A stretch of 64,000 nucleotides of DNA from Notospermus geniculatus (lineage: Eukaryota; Nemertea; Pilidiophora; Heteronemertea; Lineidae), in NCBI GenBank assembly GCA_002633025.1, contig NMRB01001130.1, positions 100,874-164,873 on the forward strand. Direction: 5' to 3'. Of the stretch, positions 21,071 to 33,217 are shown in pieces (the stretch's first letter is position 1; every line of letters starts with the position of its first letter). The notes under the pieces are model-generated. The model was not told the DNA's origin. It was given only the letters and a program-made list of their open reading frames with translations, and ran no database searches. Position numbers and translations under genes: made by a program.

Positions 21071-22095
21071 GGCTGAATCGGTTAATGTCGTCCTGGGTAC
21101 GGCCATGTCGAATTAGCGGAACCAGCGGAAACAACGGAACCCAGCGGAACCTGGTCTGCAGCCGATAGAACGAACACGCGAATCGTCCTTGCTTCGTTCA
21201 GCTGTTGACTGAAAGCAACATGCGGCTCGGTGTTGGTGAGCAACACGCGACTGCAGTCATGATGTGCGGATTGAGACCTAAATGTAGGCCCTAGGCATGC
21301 TAGGTCTAGACTAGGCTACCGGTGGGCCTACATGGCCTAGGCCTACCGTAGACCTTGTTTTTTCGACGCCTAACAATTCGATTTGAACAGTGCAGTTATT
21401 ATTTAAAAAACAACATTGTTTTTCCTTCAAGTTCCGTTGGTTCCGTTGTTTTCGCTGGTTCCGCTAATTCGACATGGCCTCCTGGGTACACCTCAATTAT
21501 TACCCTGGGTATTCTGGGTAATCATTTTTGTTACCCAGGACGATCCTGGGTATTAATAAGGTACCTTAACATTACCCAGTTTAAAATCCGCGTCATTTTC
21601 CGCCTGCGCTCGAGGTACGGTACTATCTTATTCTAGCCCGCCACGAATTTATACACGTGCATTTTGACATGGTGATTGTCAGCAACTGTCAGAATGGCAA
21701 CTCGCGTTAAAGACTGCGATTTACAGGCGTATTTGCGATCTATTCCACCCCTATGAGATGGAATTTTCATTTCAAAAGGAAGAGAGCTGAAGAAAAATCT
21801 GGTGGATGTCGGTAATGGTTGATACAAGTTGAAAGGAGGCATCAAAGTTGATGCGAAACTCAAGTGGCTTGCACGCGACACCAAGATATGCACTGGGAGG
21901 GGCCATTGCCAGCGAGAATGTAAACGCACTTACCACAACCTCGGGCGCAGGTGGAATATGGCACGGATTTTAAAACTGGGTAATGTTAAAGTACCTTATT
22001 TGTACCCATGACGATCCTGGTTAACAAAGAGGATTACCCAGGATTACCCTGGGTAATAATGAGGTGTACCCAGGACGACATTAACCGATTCAGCC
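21071..22095. mobile_element. Outer MITE with TAAATAT target duplication
   Basis: Terminal repeats of about 50 bp start GGCTGAATCGGTTAATGTCG and end in the complement. TAAATAT flanks both sides (21064-21070 and 22096-22102). Inner arms repeat CCTGGGTA/TACCCAGG motifs around 21481-21590 and 21979-22075. The left arm is split by the insertion at 21101-21479. Confidence 0.85.
21101..21479. mobile_element. Inner foldback MITE with 10-bp target duplication (Mutator-like)
   Basis: The 379-bp element has long terminal repeats GGCCATGTCGAATTAGCGGA and its complement. It interrupts the left arm of the outer element and has duplicated TCCTGGGTAC (21091-21100 and 21480-21489). The intact right arm of the outer element shows the uninterrupted order, which confirms the insertion point. 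Long inverted repeats with 9-10 bp duplications are typical of Mutator-like elements. Confidence 0.85.
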
Positions 22096-22184
22096 TAAAT
22101 ATGATTTTATATCATGATTTTGAAAAATCAAGAAAATATCAAAAGGTGCTGGGGACTTAACAGAGGTTTTCAACTTTGGGGAAA

Positions 22185-23230
22185 TCTCGGAAAGTATTAC
22201 AGCTATCTTGTTGAAAATTTCACGGTTGACATTATGGTCCATATCATTGATCATGACATAATATCAACCTGCTCCTTCTGTTGCCTCACTACTTACTGTA
22301 GTTAGTCCTTTTGAATGCCTTAGACGTTGCTGAAGGAATCAATATTTTCCATAGACACTTGGACTAATATTATTGGCATCATGTTGGATAAGATAATTCC
22401 AAAGAAAGGAAAAAAGTTCCATCACGAGAGGGCTTTCTTTAGGATAGAAATATCGGTTATACTGCCCAGTTTCAACTTTATTTAAGTCTGAGCCACAGGG
22501 TTTTATGCATGATTACAAGTCTTGACATAACAGGCCAACAACAATACATGGGCCTAACCACTCATGGAGGGGCAGGGTGATGAATTGAATAATGTCAAGT
22601 GAACCCTTTACAAGTTTAAGGACAGTGACCTCACATGTCTGTTATGTTTTGACTAGACACACTGCTTGGAAAAGTAACCACACAGAAAGGAGACATGCCC
22701 CTGTTCATTTCAGCGGTTTTCGGAGACACTCAAAAAGGCCTACTAGATATGAATGAATCATTTCACCATTACAAGCTGTTAGAGCATTATGGAGTAATAG
22801 GCAGGGAACTCTGTCCCCTCTGTAAGAATTGGTCAGTCCATTCCCCTTTGCACAATAGCTATTTAGGCCCACTGCCAAAAGGCTACACAGTGCAGCCCTT
22901 GGATAAAACAGAAACTTGAGAAATCTTACTGTAAAAATGATGCATTTTCAACTATCCCTGTTTGAAAAACTTCACTTTTTACTGGCTGATGTAACAGTAC
23001 ATAGTCCAGGCTGTACACAGGGCTTCCCGCTCCCCAGTACAGAGGTACAGAGATGATGTTTTGAAACGAACTGCCAATGACCACTTTCCCCCACAGAGCT
23101 GTAAAGTACTAATAATTATTACAGAAAGTGGTGTAACAATAGAAGGAGCTGGTTGATATTACGTCAGGATCAATGATATGGACCATTGTAGTGTCAACCA
23201 TGAAAATCTCAACAAGATATCTGCCTTCAC
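22185..23230. mobile_element. Element with about 110-bp inverted arms
   Basis: Arms at about 22190-22305 and 23115-23225 share TGGTCCATATCATTGATC, AATATCAACC(T/A)GCTCCTTCT and flanking sequence in opposite orientation, with about 85% similarity by eye. The interior includes a 74-codon frame at 22695-22919 (+) of unknown nature. Confidence 0.65.
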
Positions 23231-24392
23231 CTATTGTCAAACGGTGAAACTAAGTGGTTGTAAACATCAAACACGTGTGTCAAAACCAGTCCACAAGCCT
23301 CCCAAATTTTTTGATTTCACCAAGAGATGAATGCGTAATCTTTTAAAGACAAGCCATTTTCATGGAAATAATCATATTAGTGAAATTTTAATGATATACA
23401 TGTATTTGTGGTTTTGCTGACTACTTTTCAACTTTTATACAGTCTGGTCCTTCCTCATCTCATGATCTGCTAGGCTATTCTGGCTCTGTGGCTGCCCTTC
23501 TTGTGGGCTGAACATCAAATTTGCTCATGAGCAAATTTCACATGTCTAGTTACTCTTGGCGGCACTTCGTCGAGTAATCCAAGGCCAGACGATATTTTGT
23601 GTGGGATGAGTGCCGGTGTCACCTTTCGTAATTCCTCCTTACAATTCCTTACCAATGAAGGCAGGAGAGTCTACGTAACCTCTTATGGAATTGACGCCAT
23701 TTACTAACTTGACCAGCGATGAATGGGACTTATTATTTCGTGAGCTTGATCTTGGGACAATAAGGAAAGGTCGACTATAAAATATGACTTGGACTGTTGA
23801 CTGGAGTTTCGACTGAAACTTTTCGATAAATTCTTCATAATGACGATATGGGAGCTCCGATGGAAAACTTGAAAATTTCGTCGTGTATAGAAACAGGAAA
23901 GCTTTCAAATGACGTTGGTTTCAGTTTTTAAAAATATGCGATTGAAAATCACACTTTTTTATAGAAATTTTAAACTTTTGTCAAAAATACAACTTATGCA
24001 AGTTCATGATATTTTTGGTCTCAAAATGTGTCTTGAGGCCCTAAATAATTGCCGTAAAAAGCAAAGGTTGATCCTCTGAAGATTTTGGGAAATATTTAAG
24101 TTTATTAGCTGTGCATTTACTTATGATTAAGGGTCTACTTCGGCAAAACCTTTCCCATGAAGTCAAAATGTATATATGCCGTGGTAAAGAGTTGCAACAT
24201 GAAACACAAGGGTATCCAACCCTCCTCCGAAACGACTGTTCTTATTTAAATGAACTAGATTGATACGAGATATTTGGCATTCAGCTTTGTCAAAAAGTCG
24301 ACCACCAGATCAAGTTATTTTGTGTCGTATTACAATACCACCTAAAAAGTTGCACGTAGAGATTTTTCGCTCCAGGCGTCTAGTATTGTTAT
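23231..24392. other. No gene recognised
   Basis: One 22-bp palindrome (AAATTTGCTCATGAGCAAAT at about 23516). Short frames only. Confidence 0.45.
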
Positions 24393-25071
24393 CAGACTGG
24401 GCCGTCACGCGGTACCGTGATTCGCGCTTTACCGTGACTTCGTGGTGAAAAGAGGTTTCCGAAGTGGATCGAATGTGGCGCAACCGCACAACTGCTCGCC
24501 GAGCATGGTGGGAATCGTGGTCGCGCTGCAGCGTGATATCACGGGGCAGTTGAAGTCAACGTTTTACAATGGTTTACTTGTGAAGATTACAACAACAATC
24601 GCGGCTAACCGAGGCCACCCGAAGATAAGAGACTTTAGCACGTCTAATTTCAAAAAAGCGTCAATCGTTTTAAAAAAAGCGTCATTTTGAAATGACCTGT
24701 CCAAATGCAATCTCTATCATCTTATCTACATACCTGAGCTGAATTTCAGGCTTTGCAGGCGTTTATGGCGCCGAAAATGGCATATAATGCAGGTAGGCAT
24801 GGCAGGCCTGCCATTACGGCTGTCGAGGTAAATTTCGGTCGAAAATTGCCTGTAAAATCTTTAAACGTGAGTATGACACAGTGAATTCTTGCTTGTTTAT
24901 TGACAAAAATTGTATAGATTTACGGTGAGAAGTTTCCGTCCCCTCCACGCAGGATTGTAGGTGTTTTCTGCCGAAACAAATATTGTATTTTGTAGAGCCA
25001 TTGCGCGGTTGGGCGCGACAAAAAAGTCACGTGCACGTTTCAATCACGGTACCGCGTGACGGCCCAGTCTG
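24393..25071. mobile_element. MITE with CAGACTGGGCCGTCACG termini
   Basis: The 679-bp element has 29-bp terminal repeats CAGACTGGGCCGTCACGCGG... and the complement. GTTAT occurs directly outside both ends (24388-24392 and 25072-25076). The 82-codon frame at 24442-24690 (+) is not recognised. Confidence 0.8.
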
Positions 25072-25694
25072 GTTATGAAAGGTGTTTGGGTAGCTCCTTC
25101 TCTATCGCTCCTTCCCAGGTCATATCATATGTAAGGTCATATTTCATGAAGATCGCACAACAATTTGTTTCCATTGTTGTAACACAATGCATGGAATCAC
25201 GGAAACGTATGATCGATTTGAGACGGCCATAAGTTTCTTATTTCTTGGTCTCTTTGTCTCTGTCGAGTACGTTTCATTCTGGCGACCCACAAAGCACGAG
25301 TTTAAAAGTTCTTCAGTTGGCAAGGAGACCTTTCGTTGCTCTTCCTAGTTTCATTCCGATAAAAACGATATTTGGATTGGTCAAAGGAGAGTTTCGACGT
25401 TCATTGCTCTAACTCCCCTATCGCTGACCGTGCAAAGGCTAATATTCTGGACAGATGGACAGTGCGGCGGTGAGTGTAGACAGGTACCCGGTTCTAACTA
25501 TTTTACATCGGACTTTTGGGTTTGCTAGGAGCGGCCGTGCCGAGCGCGTTCGTGCATCTGATTAGCCGGTGGTGGCACAGGTGGCAAGTATACGAACTAT
25601 TATGTTGATACCCTTTTCTAGTTTTAACATGGGAAATCCCCTTCGTGATTGGTGATTTCCTGGGTCAAAAGTAGATAAATTCTATCTGCATAAA
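25072..25694. other. No gene confirmed
   Basis: ATGGACAGTGCGGCG followed by GTGAGT at 25455-25475 would look like a first coding exon and donor, but its phase 0 end would put the candidate exons at 26680 and 27963 into a frame that stops after two or three codons, so I do not link them. Confidence 0.35.
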
Positions 25695-26660
25695 AACTCC
25701 TGACCAATATCCCTATATCCAAGGATGATGATGCTACTCCTGACCAATATCCCTACATCCAAGAATGATAATGCTACCCCTGACCAATATCCCTACATCC
25801 AAGGATGATAATGCTACCCCTGACCAATATCCCTTCACCCAAGGATGATGATGCTACCCCTGACTAATATTATTCATCCAAGGATGATGATGCTAGCCTG
25901 ACCAATATTCCTACATTCCAGGATGATGATGCCACTCCTGACCAATATCCCTTCATCCAAGGATGATGAGGATGCTGCCCCTGACCAATGTTCATTCTCC
26001 CAAGAATGATAATGCTGCCACAGACCATTCTTTCATCCACTGATGATGATGCTACCCCTGACCAATAATCCCTTCATCCAAGGATGATGATGCTACCCCT
26101 GACCAATATCCCTCCATCCAAGGATGATGACGCTACCCCTGACCAATATCCCTCCATCCAAGAATGATGATGATGCTGCTCCTGACCAATATTCATTCAT
26201 CCAAGAATGATAATGCTACCACAGATCATTCCTTCATCGAAGGATGATGATGTTACCCCTGACCAACATTCCTTCATCCATGGATGATGATGCTACCCCT
26301 GAACAACATCCCTTCATCCAAGGGTGATGATGCTACTCCTGACAAATATCCCTTCATCCAAGGGTGATGATGCTACTCCTGACAAATATCCCATCATCCA
26401 CGGATGGTGATGTTACCCCTGACCAATATCCATTCATCCAAGGATGATGATGCAACCCCTGACAAATATTTCCCCATCCAAAGATAATGATACTCGTGAC
26501 CAATATCCCTGGATGATCATCCAAGAATGATAATGCCCCCCCCCCGACCAATATCCCTTCATCCAAGGATGAAAATGCTCCCCCTGACCAATATTCGTAC
26601 ATCCAGGGATGATGATGATGCCCCCTGACCAATACCCCTACATCCAAGATGATAATGCAG
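25695..26660 (+). repeat. Minisatellite, block 1 (about 40-50 bp unit)
   Basis: About 20 diverged units of CTACCCCTGACCAATATCCC + TTCATCCAAGGATGATGATG. Units vary in length through GATGAT gain and loss. Open frames through it are repeat artefacts. Confidence 0.95.
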
Positions 26661-26679
26661 ACCTTCTTCTTTCTTTCAG

Positions 26680-26806
26680 ATGAAGTAAATCAGCGATGTC
26701 CGTCAAACAGTATCCTCGCTGCTCGCTGTCACCCCGTTACCCGATGGGAGTTTAACAGACCTGAGGCTTTTGAAGTCTTGACGACAATGTGTATACCGTT
26801 TGCACA
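26680..26806 (+). CDS. Candidate internal or alternative exon between minisatellite blocks
   Basis: A strong acceptor (CCTTCTTCTTTCTTTCAG) precedes 26680 and a donor GTGAGT starts at 26807, giving a 127-nt exon. Read with one carried-in base it stays open for 41 codons; reading through the donor gives a stop at once (CAG TGA). It begins ATGAAGTAAATCAGCGA, close to the start of the candidate exon at 27963 (ATGAGGTAAAAATCAGTGA), so the two may be duplicated alternatives. The peptide has no domain I recognise. Splicing 26680 directly to 27963 would break the frame, which supports alternative and not consecutive use. Confidence 0.3.
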
Positions 26807-26954
26807 GTGAGTAACGTTCATATCAGTGTCGAAAACTATCTCTGTGTCTCACAAAGACATCCAACCACACCAAGGGTTTTTTACCTCGCACAACGTGCGT
26901 GCCTGTGTATGAAGAGGAGCGAGACCAAAGCCCTGCTATGGGAGGGTGTCCAAT

Positions 26955-27675
26955 AGCAGGGACATCCCTTCATCCAAAGATGATGATGCTACCCCTGACC
27001 AATACCCCTTCATCCAAGGATGATGATGGGACCCCTGACCAATATCCCTCCATCCACGGATGATGATACTACTCCTGACCAATATCCCTTCATCCAAGGA
27101 TGGTCATGCTACCCTTGACCAATGTCTCTTCATCCAAGGATCATGATGCTACCCCTGACCATTATCCCTTCATCCAAGGATGATGATGGGACCCCTGACC
27201 AATATCCCTCCATCCAAGGATGATGGTACTTCCTCTGAGCAACATCCCTTCATCCAAGGATGATGATGGGACCCCTGACCAACATCCCTTCATCCAAGGA
27301 TGATGATTCTACTCCTGACCAATGTCTCTTCATCCAAGGATGATGATGCTACCCCTGACCAATACACCTTCATCCAAGGATGATGATGCCACTAGTAGTA
27401 CTACTCCAGACCAATATCCCTTCATCCAAGGATGATGATGCTACCCCTGACCAATATCCCTTCATCCAAGGATGATGGTGCTACCCCTGACCAATACCTC
27501 TTCATCCAAGGATATTCATGCTACCCCTGACCAATATCCCTTCATCCAAGGATGATGATGATACCCTGACCAATATCTCTTCATCCAAGGATGACGATGC
27601 TACCCCTGACCAATATCCCTTCATCCAAAGATGATGATGCTACCCCTGACCAATATCCCTTCATCCAAGGATGAT
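26955..27675 (+). repeat. Minisatellite, block 2
   Basis: The same unit as block 1, about 16 copies, more homogeneous (mostly CTACCCCTGACCAATATCCC TTCATCCAAGGATGATGATG). About 290 bp of non-repeat sequence separates the blocks. Confidence 0.95.
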
Positions 27676-27962
27676 CCATATTGGACGACCTGCCATTCAC
27701 TATTTGCTATATTATACAATCAAATTCTCAAGTTGCCTATCAACTATAATAGGCCTATGCCCTGATTGGCTAAAACTAGGAGGGCTGTCCGATACGAGGT
27801 TTTAGGATCCGATACAAGGATTGAGGATCCGATACGATGTGACATCCTATGATGTGTTCTATGTGAGTACGTGTTCTTTTGTAACTGCCGTTTTGTGATG
27901 ACTAGGTGGACTGAAATTTTCCACCAACATTTGTACTCACTGGTCCCCTTCTCTCCTTGCAG

Positions 27963-28129
27963 ATGAGGTAAAAATCAGTGACCACAGTGCAGAAAAAGAC
28001 GACGTAACGTCATGCCAGCCAGCGTCAGTTCCGCGATTCGCCGCACGTCACCGCCACCGCTGCTGGGGCGTTAACTCTGGCAATGAACACATGCGAGATT
28101 TCATAGAATTTCTACAGTGTGGCTGTTAG
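27963..28129 (+). CDS. Candidate terminal coding exon
   Basis: The acceptor tract CCCCTTCTCTCCTTGCAG ends at 27962. With one carried-in base, 55 codons are open to TAG at 28127-28129; both other frames stop within three codons. The peptide is charged, then Arg/His-rich, and ends with EFLQCGC. No family is recognised. The upstream part of the gene is not identifiable, and a chance frame of this length is not rare. Confidence 0.3.
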
Positions 28130-28486
28130 CTGCTGCCATTGCAGTGGTAGAGGATGGAATTAGTAGTAAACATGGCTGACGCTGAAGCAGCCGGGTGGGC
28201 AAAATCATGAAAATGAACGCTATGGAATGATTTCAAAATGATGACAAAGAGCGTGGTCAACGTCGGAAGTAGTATTTAGTTCACTTTTTGCACGCTGAAT
28301 ATGTTGATTAAAGAGTTGTAATGAAAAAAGCAAAAAATACGCAGGTGGACTCAGGCACCTGACTTGTCTCCTGCAGATTTTCAGCCTCCTTCGTAAAGCG
28401 AGTTTCAAAAAAAATATGCACCGAAAATTTCACACACGAATTCTTCAGTAATTCAATCAGCCTTTCGTCTGCTGCTGGCGGCTACA
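28130..28486. other. No gene recognised
   Basis: Sequence downstream of the candidate exon. It could hold its 3' UTR, but no clear AATAAA is seen close by. Confidence 0.4.
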
Positions 28487-29004
28487 GGCCATACAAGGAT
28501 CGCTGTGTCGTTCCAAAATGCCTATCAGAGAAATAGGCATGTGCGCCAGATATTTAAGTTGTGTGGAAGTAATCCAATTCTGCCTAAGTATTTGTCACCT
28601 TGCCAATCTTTAACCCTTTTCGGGCAAACTCGCCGTTTGTCGAGAGTGTCCTGTACCACACACACTCGGACATTCGTATTAACCTAATATCGTAAGCCGG
28701 GGCCCAATTGATGTTCTCTTTGCATATTGTTTAAGGCGTGACTAAGGCCATACAAGGATTGCTGTGTCGTTCCAAAATGCCTATCAGAGAAATACGCCTG
28801 TGCGCCAGAGAGTAAAGTTGTGTGGAAGTAATCCAATTCTGCCTAAGTATTTGTCACCTTGCCAATCTTTAACCCTTTTCTGGCAAACTCGCCGTTTGTC
28901 GAGAGCGCCCTGTACCACACACACTCGGACATTCGTATTGACCTAATATCGTAAGCCGGGACCCAATTGATGTTCTCTTTGCATACTGTATTAAGGCGTG
29001 ACTT
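28487..29004 (+). repeat. 259-bp direct tandem duplication
   Basis: Two units (28487-28745 and 28746-29004) start GGCCATACAAGGAT and end TTAAGGCGTGACT. They differ at roughly a dozen bases. Each carries the same 60-codon frame, which looks incidental. Confidence 0.92.
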
Positions 29005-29997
29005 CATTGGCAGTGGTGACCTTCGGAACTACGGGAAGTAGGCAATCTCGGCAGGTTTCAGTGGCCGCGCTGTGGTCAGTCGTCGTCTTTTGGGGAGTTA
29101 CCCTCGTCCCTCTTCGTGTCCGACTTCCCGGTCAAAATACGGCATAAATAGGGGTTTATCAACGCCATGCGATAGATACAGTAGTGTGCAGTACTTTTTT
29201 CTCTTCCAACAACGCTTTTAAGTCAGTGTCTCTACACGATCAAATCAGTGGTCTCGGTTAAATGAGTGACTTGCGGCAGAGCTTGCTCGCCAGCCAGTGT
29301 GACGAGAGTAACCCGGCGGTTGTATACAGTGGTACAGCGAGATCTGAAATCAGTCAAGTTAGCATGGTTTTGTCTTGTGCTTGCTTCGAATAATTCCAAT
29401 CTGCCTAGTGTTTCATATTTGGCCACTTATTACACTCGCTGCCATCGGATTAAAGAGATACCATCAGTTTTAATACGTACTATTTTACAGTGCATGGTGC
29501 GCATTAATACATAACTTCAATCTTTTGCCAGGGGCCGCCAGTGGCGCGTGCGTCAGACACCCATCCCTGTTTAGATCACGGCAGCGCCTAGACTTGGTAA
29601 ATGAGCGGCTTACTGGATATAGCATAATCATAAAAAGCATAACATAATCGGGAGTACTCATTATTTCCACGCCCACCATGACAGTGGCGCGGATACCTAG
29701 TTTCTTGTTGTTCCATTAGGTGATTGGTTGTCAGAGTGACGCCAGCACCTCTTGAGTCTTACAATTCATCATGGCTGTGCCCATACTAGTAGTTTGCCGC
29801 TTCGATGATTGAAATCGAGACAGAAGCCGAGAGTTTTTTAATTCATATGTGACAAGAGATTCAGTGAAAGTGAAACATGCACATGCATCAGGTCGAAGTC
29901 AAAATCAGTTAGCACCTAGATCAGTTGATCGAATTTATGAACCAAGGTCTGCCTCATCTTGGCATACGCAGAAATTGAATCATGAGTCATGCGGCGG
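29005..29997. other. No gene recognised
   Basis: Contains the inverted copy (29606-29650) of the block at 882-926. Open frames are short and unrecognised. Confidence 0.45.
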
Positions 29998-30088
29998 TGG
30001 GGGGGGGGCTACAGTGATGTTCCATCATATTATTGCTTGACATAGCCGAATATGATGCCTCGGGGTTGAACTCAGCACTTCTTATAAA
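29998..30088 (+). repeat. Dispersed repeat block, direct copy of 1-90
   Basis: G-run plus CTACAGTG(A)TGTTCCATCA and about 60 further bases match the first 90 bases of the window. Confidence 0.75.
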
Positions 30089-30191
30089 TACTCTCTAAAA
30101 ACGGACGAGTGAATTTTTCGCTCATTCTAAAGATCGAATCAGTTTTGGCTCTAAAAGATTGGAATTCGAGTGAAATACGATAATAGGCCCT

Positions 30192-30878
30192 ACCCCCGTC
30201 ACACTTAGTTCGAATCAGCAGGAATCAAGCAGAACCAGCCGGAATGAGAAAATTTGCAAAATTCGAGCTAGATTCGGGAGAGAATTAGCTTTGAAAGATT
30301 GCACTTCAAATACTTGGAACGCAGTTCGAATGCACTTCGAATTTTGGTCAGAAATCCCGCAGAATGGCTGCAGAATATCGGTAGAATGTCAAAGAATTCA
30401 CGAAGAATGCCTCCCGAAGACAAAAATGCAATTGGAATGTACTTCGAATGTAACAGGAATTTCCCGAGTGTATCTCGCATGCCGCAAGAATGGTCCCCGA
30501 CTAGCTGCTGAATCTAAAATTTTCATGAGTCTGAGCTCAACGGGCAGGGTGTGGACCCTGGACCTTTCGATTGTCCTTCGAATGCGATCAGAATGTTTCA
30601 AATGCTGTTGGAACGCGGTCGGACTATTTAGAACGCAGTAAGAATGCAGATAGAATACACTTCAAATGCTGTTCGATATTTCTCCACTTGGAACGCACCT
30701 CGATAGTATTGAACATGCTCAAAACATTCTGACAGACCACAGGAAAGGGCCGGAACATTACGAACGCAGTCGGAACCCAGTCAGAATTTTTAGAATGCAC
30801 TTCGATTGTCCAGGAATGAACTACGAATTGTCATTCCGACGGTATTCCTGCTCATTCCGCCTCTAGTGTGACGGGGGC
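30192..30878. mobile_element. MITE with CCCCCGTCACACT termini
   Basis: Terminal repeats ACCCCCGTCACACTTAG and CTAGTGTGACGGGGGC bound about 690 bp. The interior has dense GAATG/CATTC and TTCGAA motifs, giving overlapping frames of no coding character. The related terminus GCCCGTCACACTT starts the element near 46739. Confidence 0.7.
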
Positions 30879-31948
30879 ATAACGTTGAGTCGGTAAAATA
30901 GTTAAAGCTACATAACCAATATTGTTGAATCTGGAGCAGAGCGCCAAGTTATAAGCTCAATAAATGATATCGGACGAATAAGGTACAACAGAAGGCAACC
31001 AGAGCACACCTGTTAGAGCCTTTTGAATCCTTCCGTCAAACTGATTTCATACATGTAACCTTAACTTCTTAATGATGAAATGACCTGTCTATTGCACGTG
31101 TTTATTAGGTGTTATCGTAGTTACGATGCAATGACAACGTTACACCATTCCCAGCTCATTTGCATTTCTAATGGCAAACGTTGTGCACAAAGGGAATGAT
31201 ATTGATTTCTTTTGTATTTCTGAACGCATCAAAATTAGAAATACCGAAAATAGGCGAAGATATTTGACCAGCACATGCCCTTGACAATGTATCCGTGCAC
31301 ACTGCCATTTCGTTTTATTTGCCAAATAACCAAGAATATTGCAGCTGGTCTTGATAAAAGTTTCTTAATTTTTTTTTAAATTCATATTTCACCATGTTAG
31401 ATTCTATGGAGGAGAAAAGGAAGGAAAGGGCATCATGGCTGAAGAAGCATCAATTTACAATATCGTCATACAGAGTGCATCCAGTCGACCCGCAAAGGTA
31501 TGAACAGCGCCACGACGTGTCAGCCGCGGTATTTGGCGGTACTAACTGCTAAATCACTGAACGAAAGCGAGGCAGTGACGTAGGCGTAGCAGACGCTATA
31601 AATACAATCACTAATTACGCACGATTAGTGAGAGGTTTGAAGGTGGCGTAATGTTTACATGTTGATGGAAGTTTCTCTACGAAAGTTGCCGAAAATTTCA
31701 TCGAAATCGGTTCAGTTTTGGCCGAGTTATCGATCGAAATGTAACCTTGTGTTTTCGAAAACAGGCGTTCTTCAAAGTGCGTACACTTTCTTGGAATAGT
31801 ATTTTGAAACTTCTGCTTAGGACATTCGGGTTGTTATAACATAGAAGAATCCACATGCGAAGCGTGGTTTTATGCACGCATGTCTGAGGGGTTGACAATC
31901 ACCCCGAAACACAACCACATTTTCAAGAAATCTCTCGCTTTATCCATT
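30879..31948. other. No gene recognised
   Basis: A TATA-like CGCTATAAATAC occurs near 31597, but no downstream first exon is evident. Frames are short. Confidence 0.4.
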
Positions 31949-32034
31949 GGCTAACTGGTTCCATGGGCTCCGACGGTGGCGCTGACTGGTCGAATCGTCA
32001 GTCAGCGCCACGTCGTCTGCCAAGGAACCAGGTT
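31949..32034. repeat. Palindromic repeat
   Basis: Arms CTGGTTCC...GGTGGCGCTGACTG and CAGTCAGCGCCACG...GGAACCAG flank GTCGAATCGT. Probably the core of a decayed foldback element. Confidence 0.75.
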
Positions 32035-32704
32035 TATGGCTGCGAGAATCGTAACCTACTGCTGTTCAAACTGCGTACAAAAACTTGGAATACCATGCCG
32101 ATGTATGAAATTAATACAGATTGGAGATTGATAGTTTCTCCATCCATTCAGTTTTGCTGGTTTTATGCAGGCAAGTATTTATGGAGTTATGGCGATGTTT
32201 TTAACAACGCTCTACTCCAAGTGACCTCCAATTCTGTGCGGAGGACGAAATTTCTTAAACGATTTTCTTCACTCGTTTGCATTATTCCAAAATAAATTAC
32301 ACTAATGGAAAGTTCAATGTCTTAGCTAAATACTGATGTATGGTTTGTGTGGTTGAATTTGAACGGTCTTCTCGATAAACGCACTTTTGTGCGAGGTCTC
32401 CGATTTCTCGAATGAGGTACTCGAGAAGCCTCGTCGAGGGCCCCGATCGCCCATTATTTTCCCGCGCGCAAAATAAATCTGCCGTAGAAAAGGACCTTTG
32501 CGGGTCGACTGGCATCCTGCTTATGGATTTTCTAATATTTACTCGTTCATTTGCTGAGGAATTTTTAGATCTGTGACTACTTCTCATATAAGCCTCGCCA
32601 AGCGACACGGCATTATTACTAATATTGACAACAAAATGGTCGCTCTGTTCGATGGAGGCTCTAACAGGTGTGAGAGCGCCCTTAAAAATCGGCCCTGTCA
32701 AAGA
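32035..32704. other. No gene recognised
   Basis: Open frames at 31963-32295 (+) and 32297-32707 (-) are not recognisable and overlap repeat sequence. Confidence 0.4.
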
Positions 32705-32799
32705 CATTCATTGGTCGTGCCGATGATCGAACCAAGAACCTCGGAGGTGGCAGGAATGATTTTTCAGTGTGCCATTCTGACTGTCCGACCACTTCCTCA
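32705..32799 (-). repeat. tRNA-like SINE head
   Basis: The reverse strand reads GAGGAAGTGGTCGGACAGTC (A-box side), then GGTTCTTGGTTCGATC (B-box-like). The right edge abuts the foldback element at 32800. Confidence 0.45.
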
Positions 32800-33180
32800 A
32801 AAGGGACTAGGAAATTTTTCTCAAGCTTCGGTTATTACAGAATGGTAGTCTTTCATGATAAATTCCCACCGTCAATTCACTTTTTCAATTAAGTGTTAAT
32901 TACTGGCACCCAGACAAATCAGTGATCACCACAGCATGGAGAATTCACCACGTCACTGGGAACCTATCGCTGTATGTATTGTATGGAGCGAGCTGTAGTC
33001 TATTATGTTGATTAGGTTCCCAGTGACGTGGTGAATGCTCCATGGTGTGGTGATCACTGATTTGTCTGGGTGCCAGTAATTAACACTTAATTGAAAAAGT
33101 GAATTGACGGTGGGAATTCATCATGAAAGACTAGCATTTTGTAATAACCGAAGCTTGAAAAAATTTTCCTAGTCCCTTTA
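32800..33180. mobile_element. Foldback MITE with about 167-bp arms
   Basis: Arms 32800-32966 and 33013-33180 start AAAGGGACTAGGAAATTTTT and end in the complement, with a loop of about 46 bases. The arms differ at only about ten positions, so insertion is fairly recent or the arms are corrected. It lies directly behind the 3' end of the minus-strand gene at 33218. Confidence 0.9.
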
Positions 33181-33217
33181 ATCATTGATTTTCCGACGAG
33201 GACTCGGACAGACGAGA

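Noticed and set aside
25455-25475. ATGGACAGTGCGGCG before GTGAGT as first exon of the minisatellite gene
   Set aside because: Its phase would put the next candidate exons into a frame that stops within three codons.
26354-26647. 97-codon minus-strand frame rich in His, Gly and Trp
   Set aside because: It is a translation of the minisatellite.
25695-27675. Regular repeats that could suggest a CRISPR array
   Set aside because: Units are contiguous, diverged and of variable length with no unique spacers, and the sequence is from an animal genome. It is a minisatellite.
30291-30641. 116-codon frame
   Set aside because: It lies inside a MITE with dense GAATG words; overlapping frames of similar length exist on both strands.
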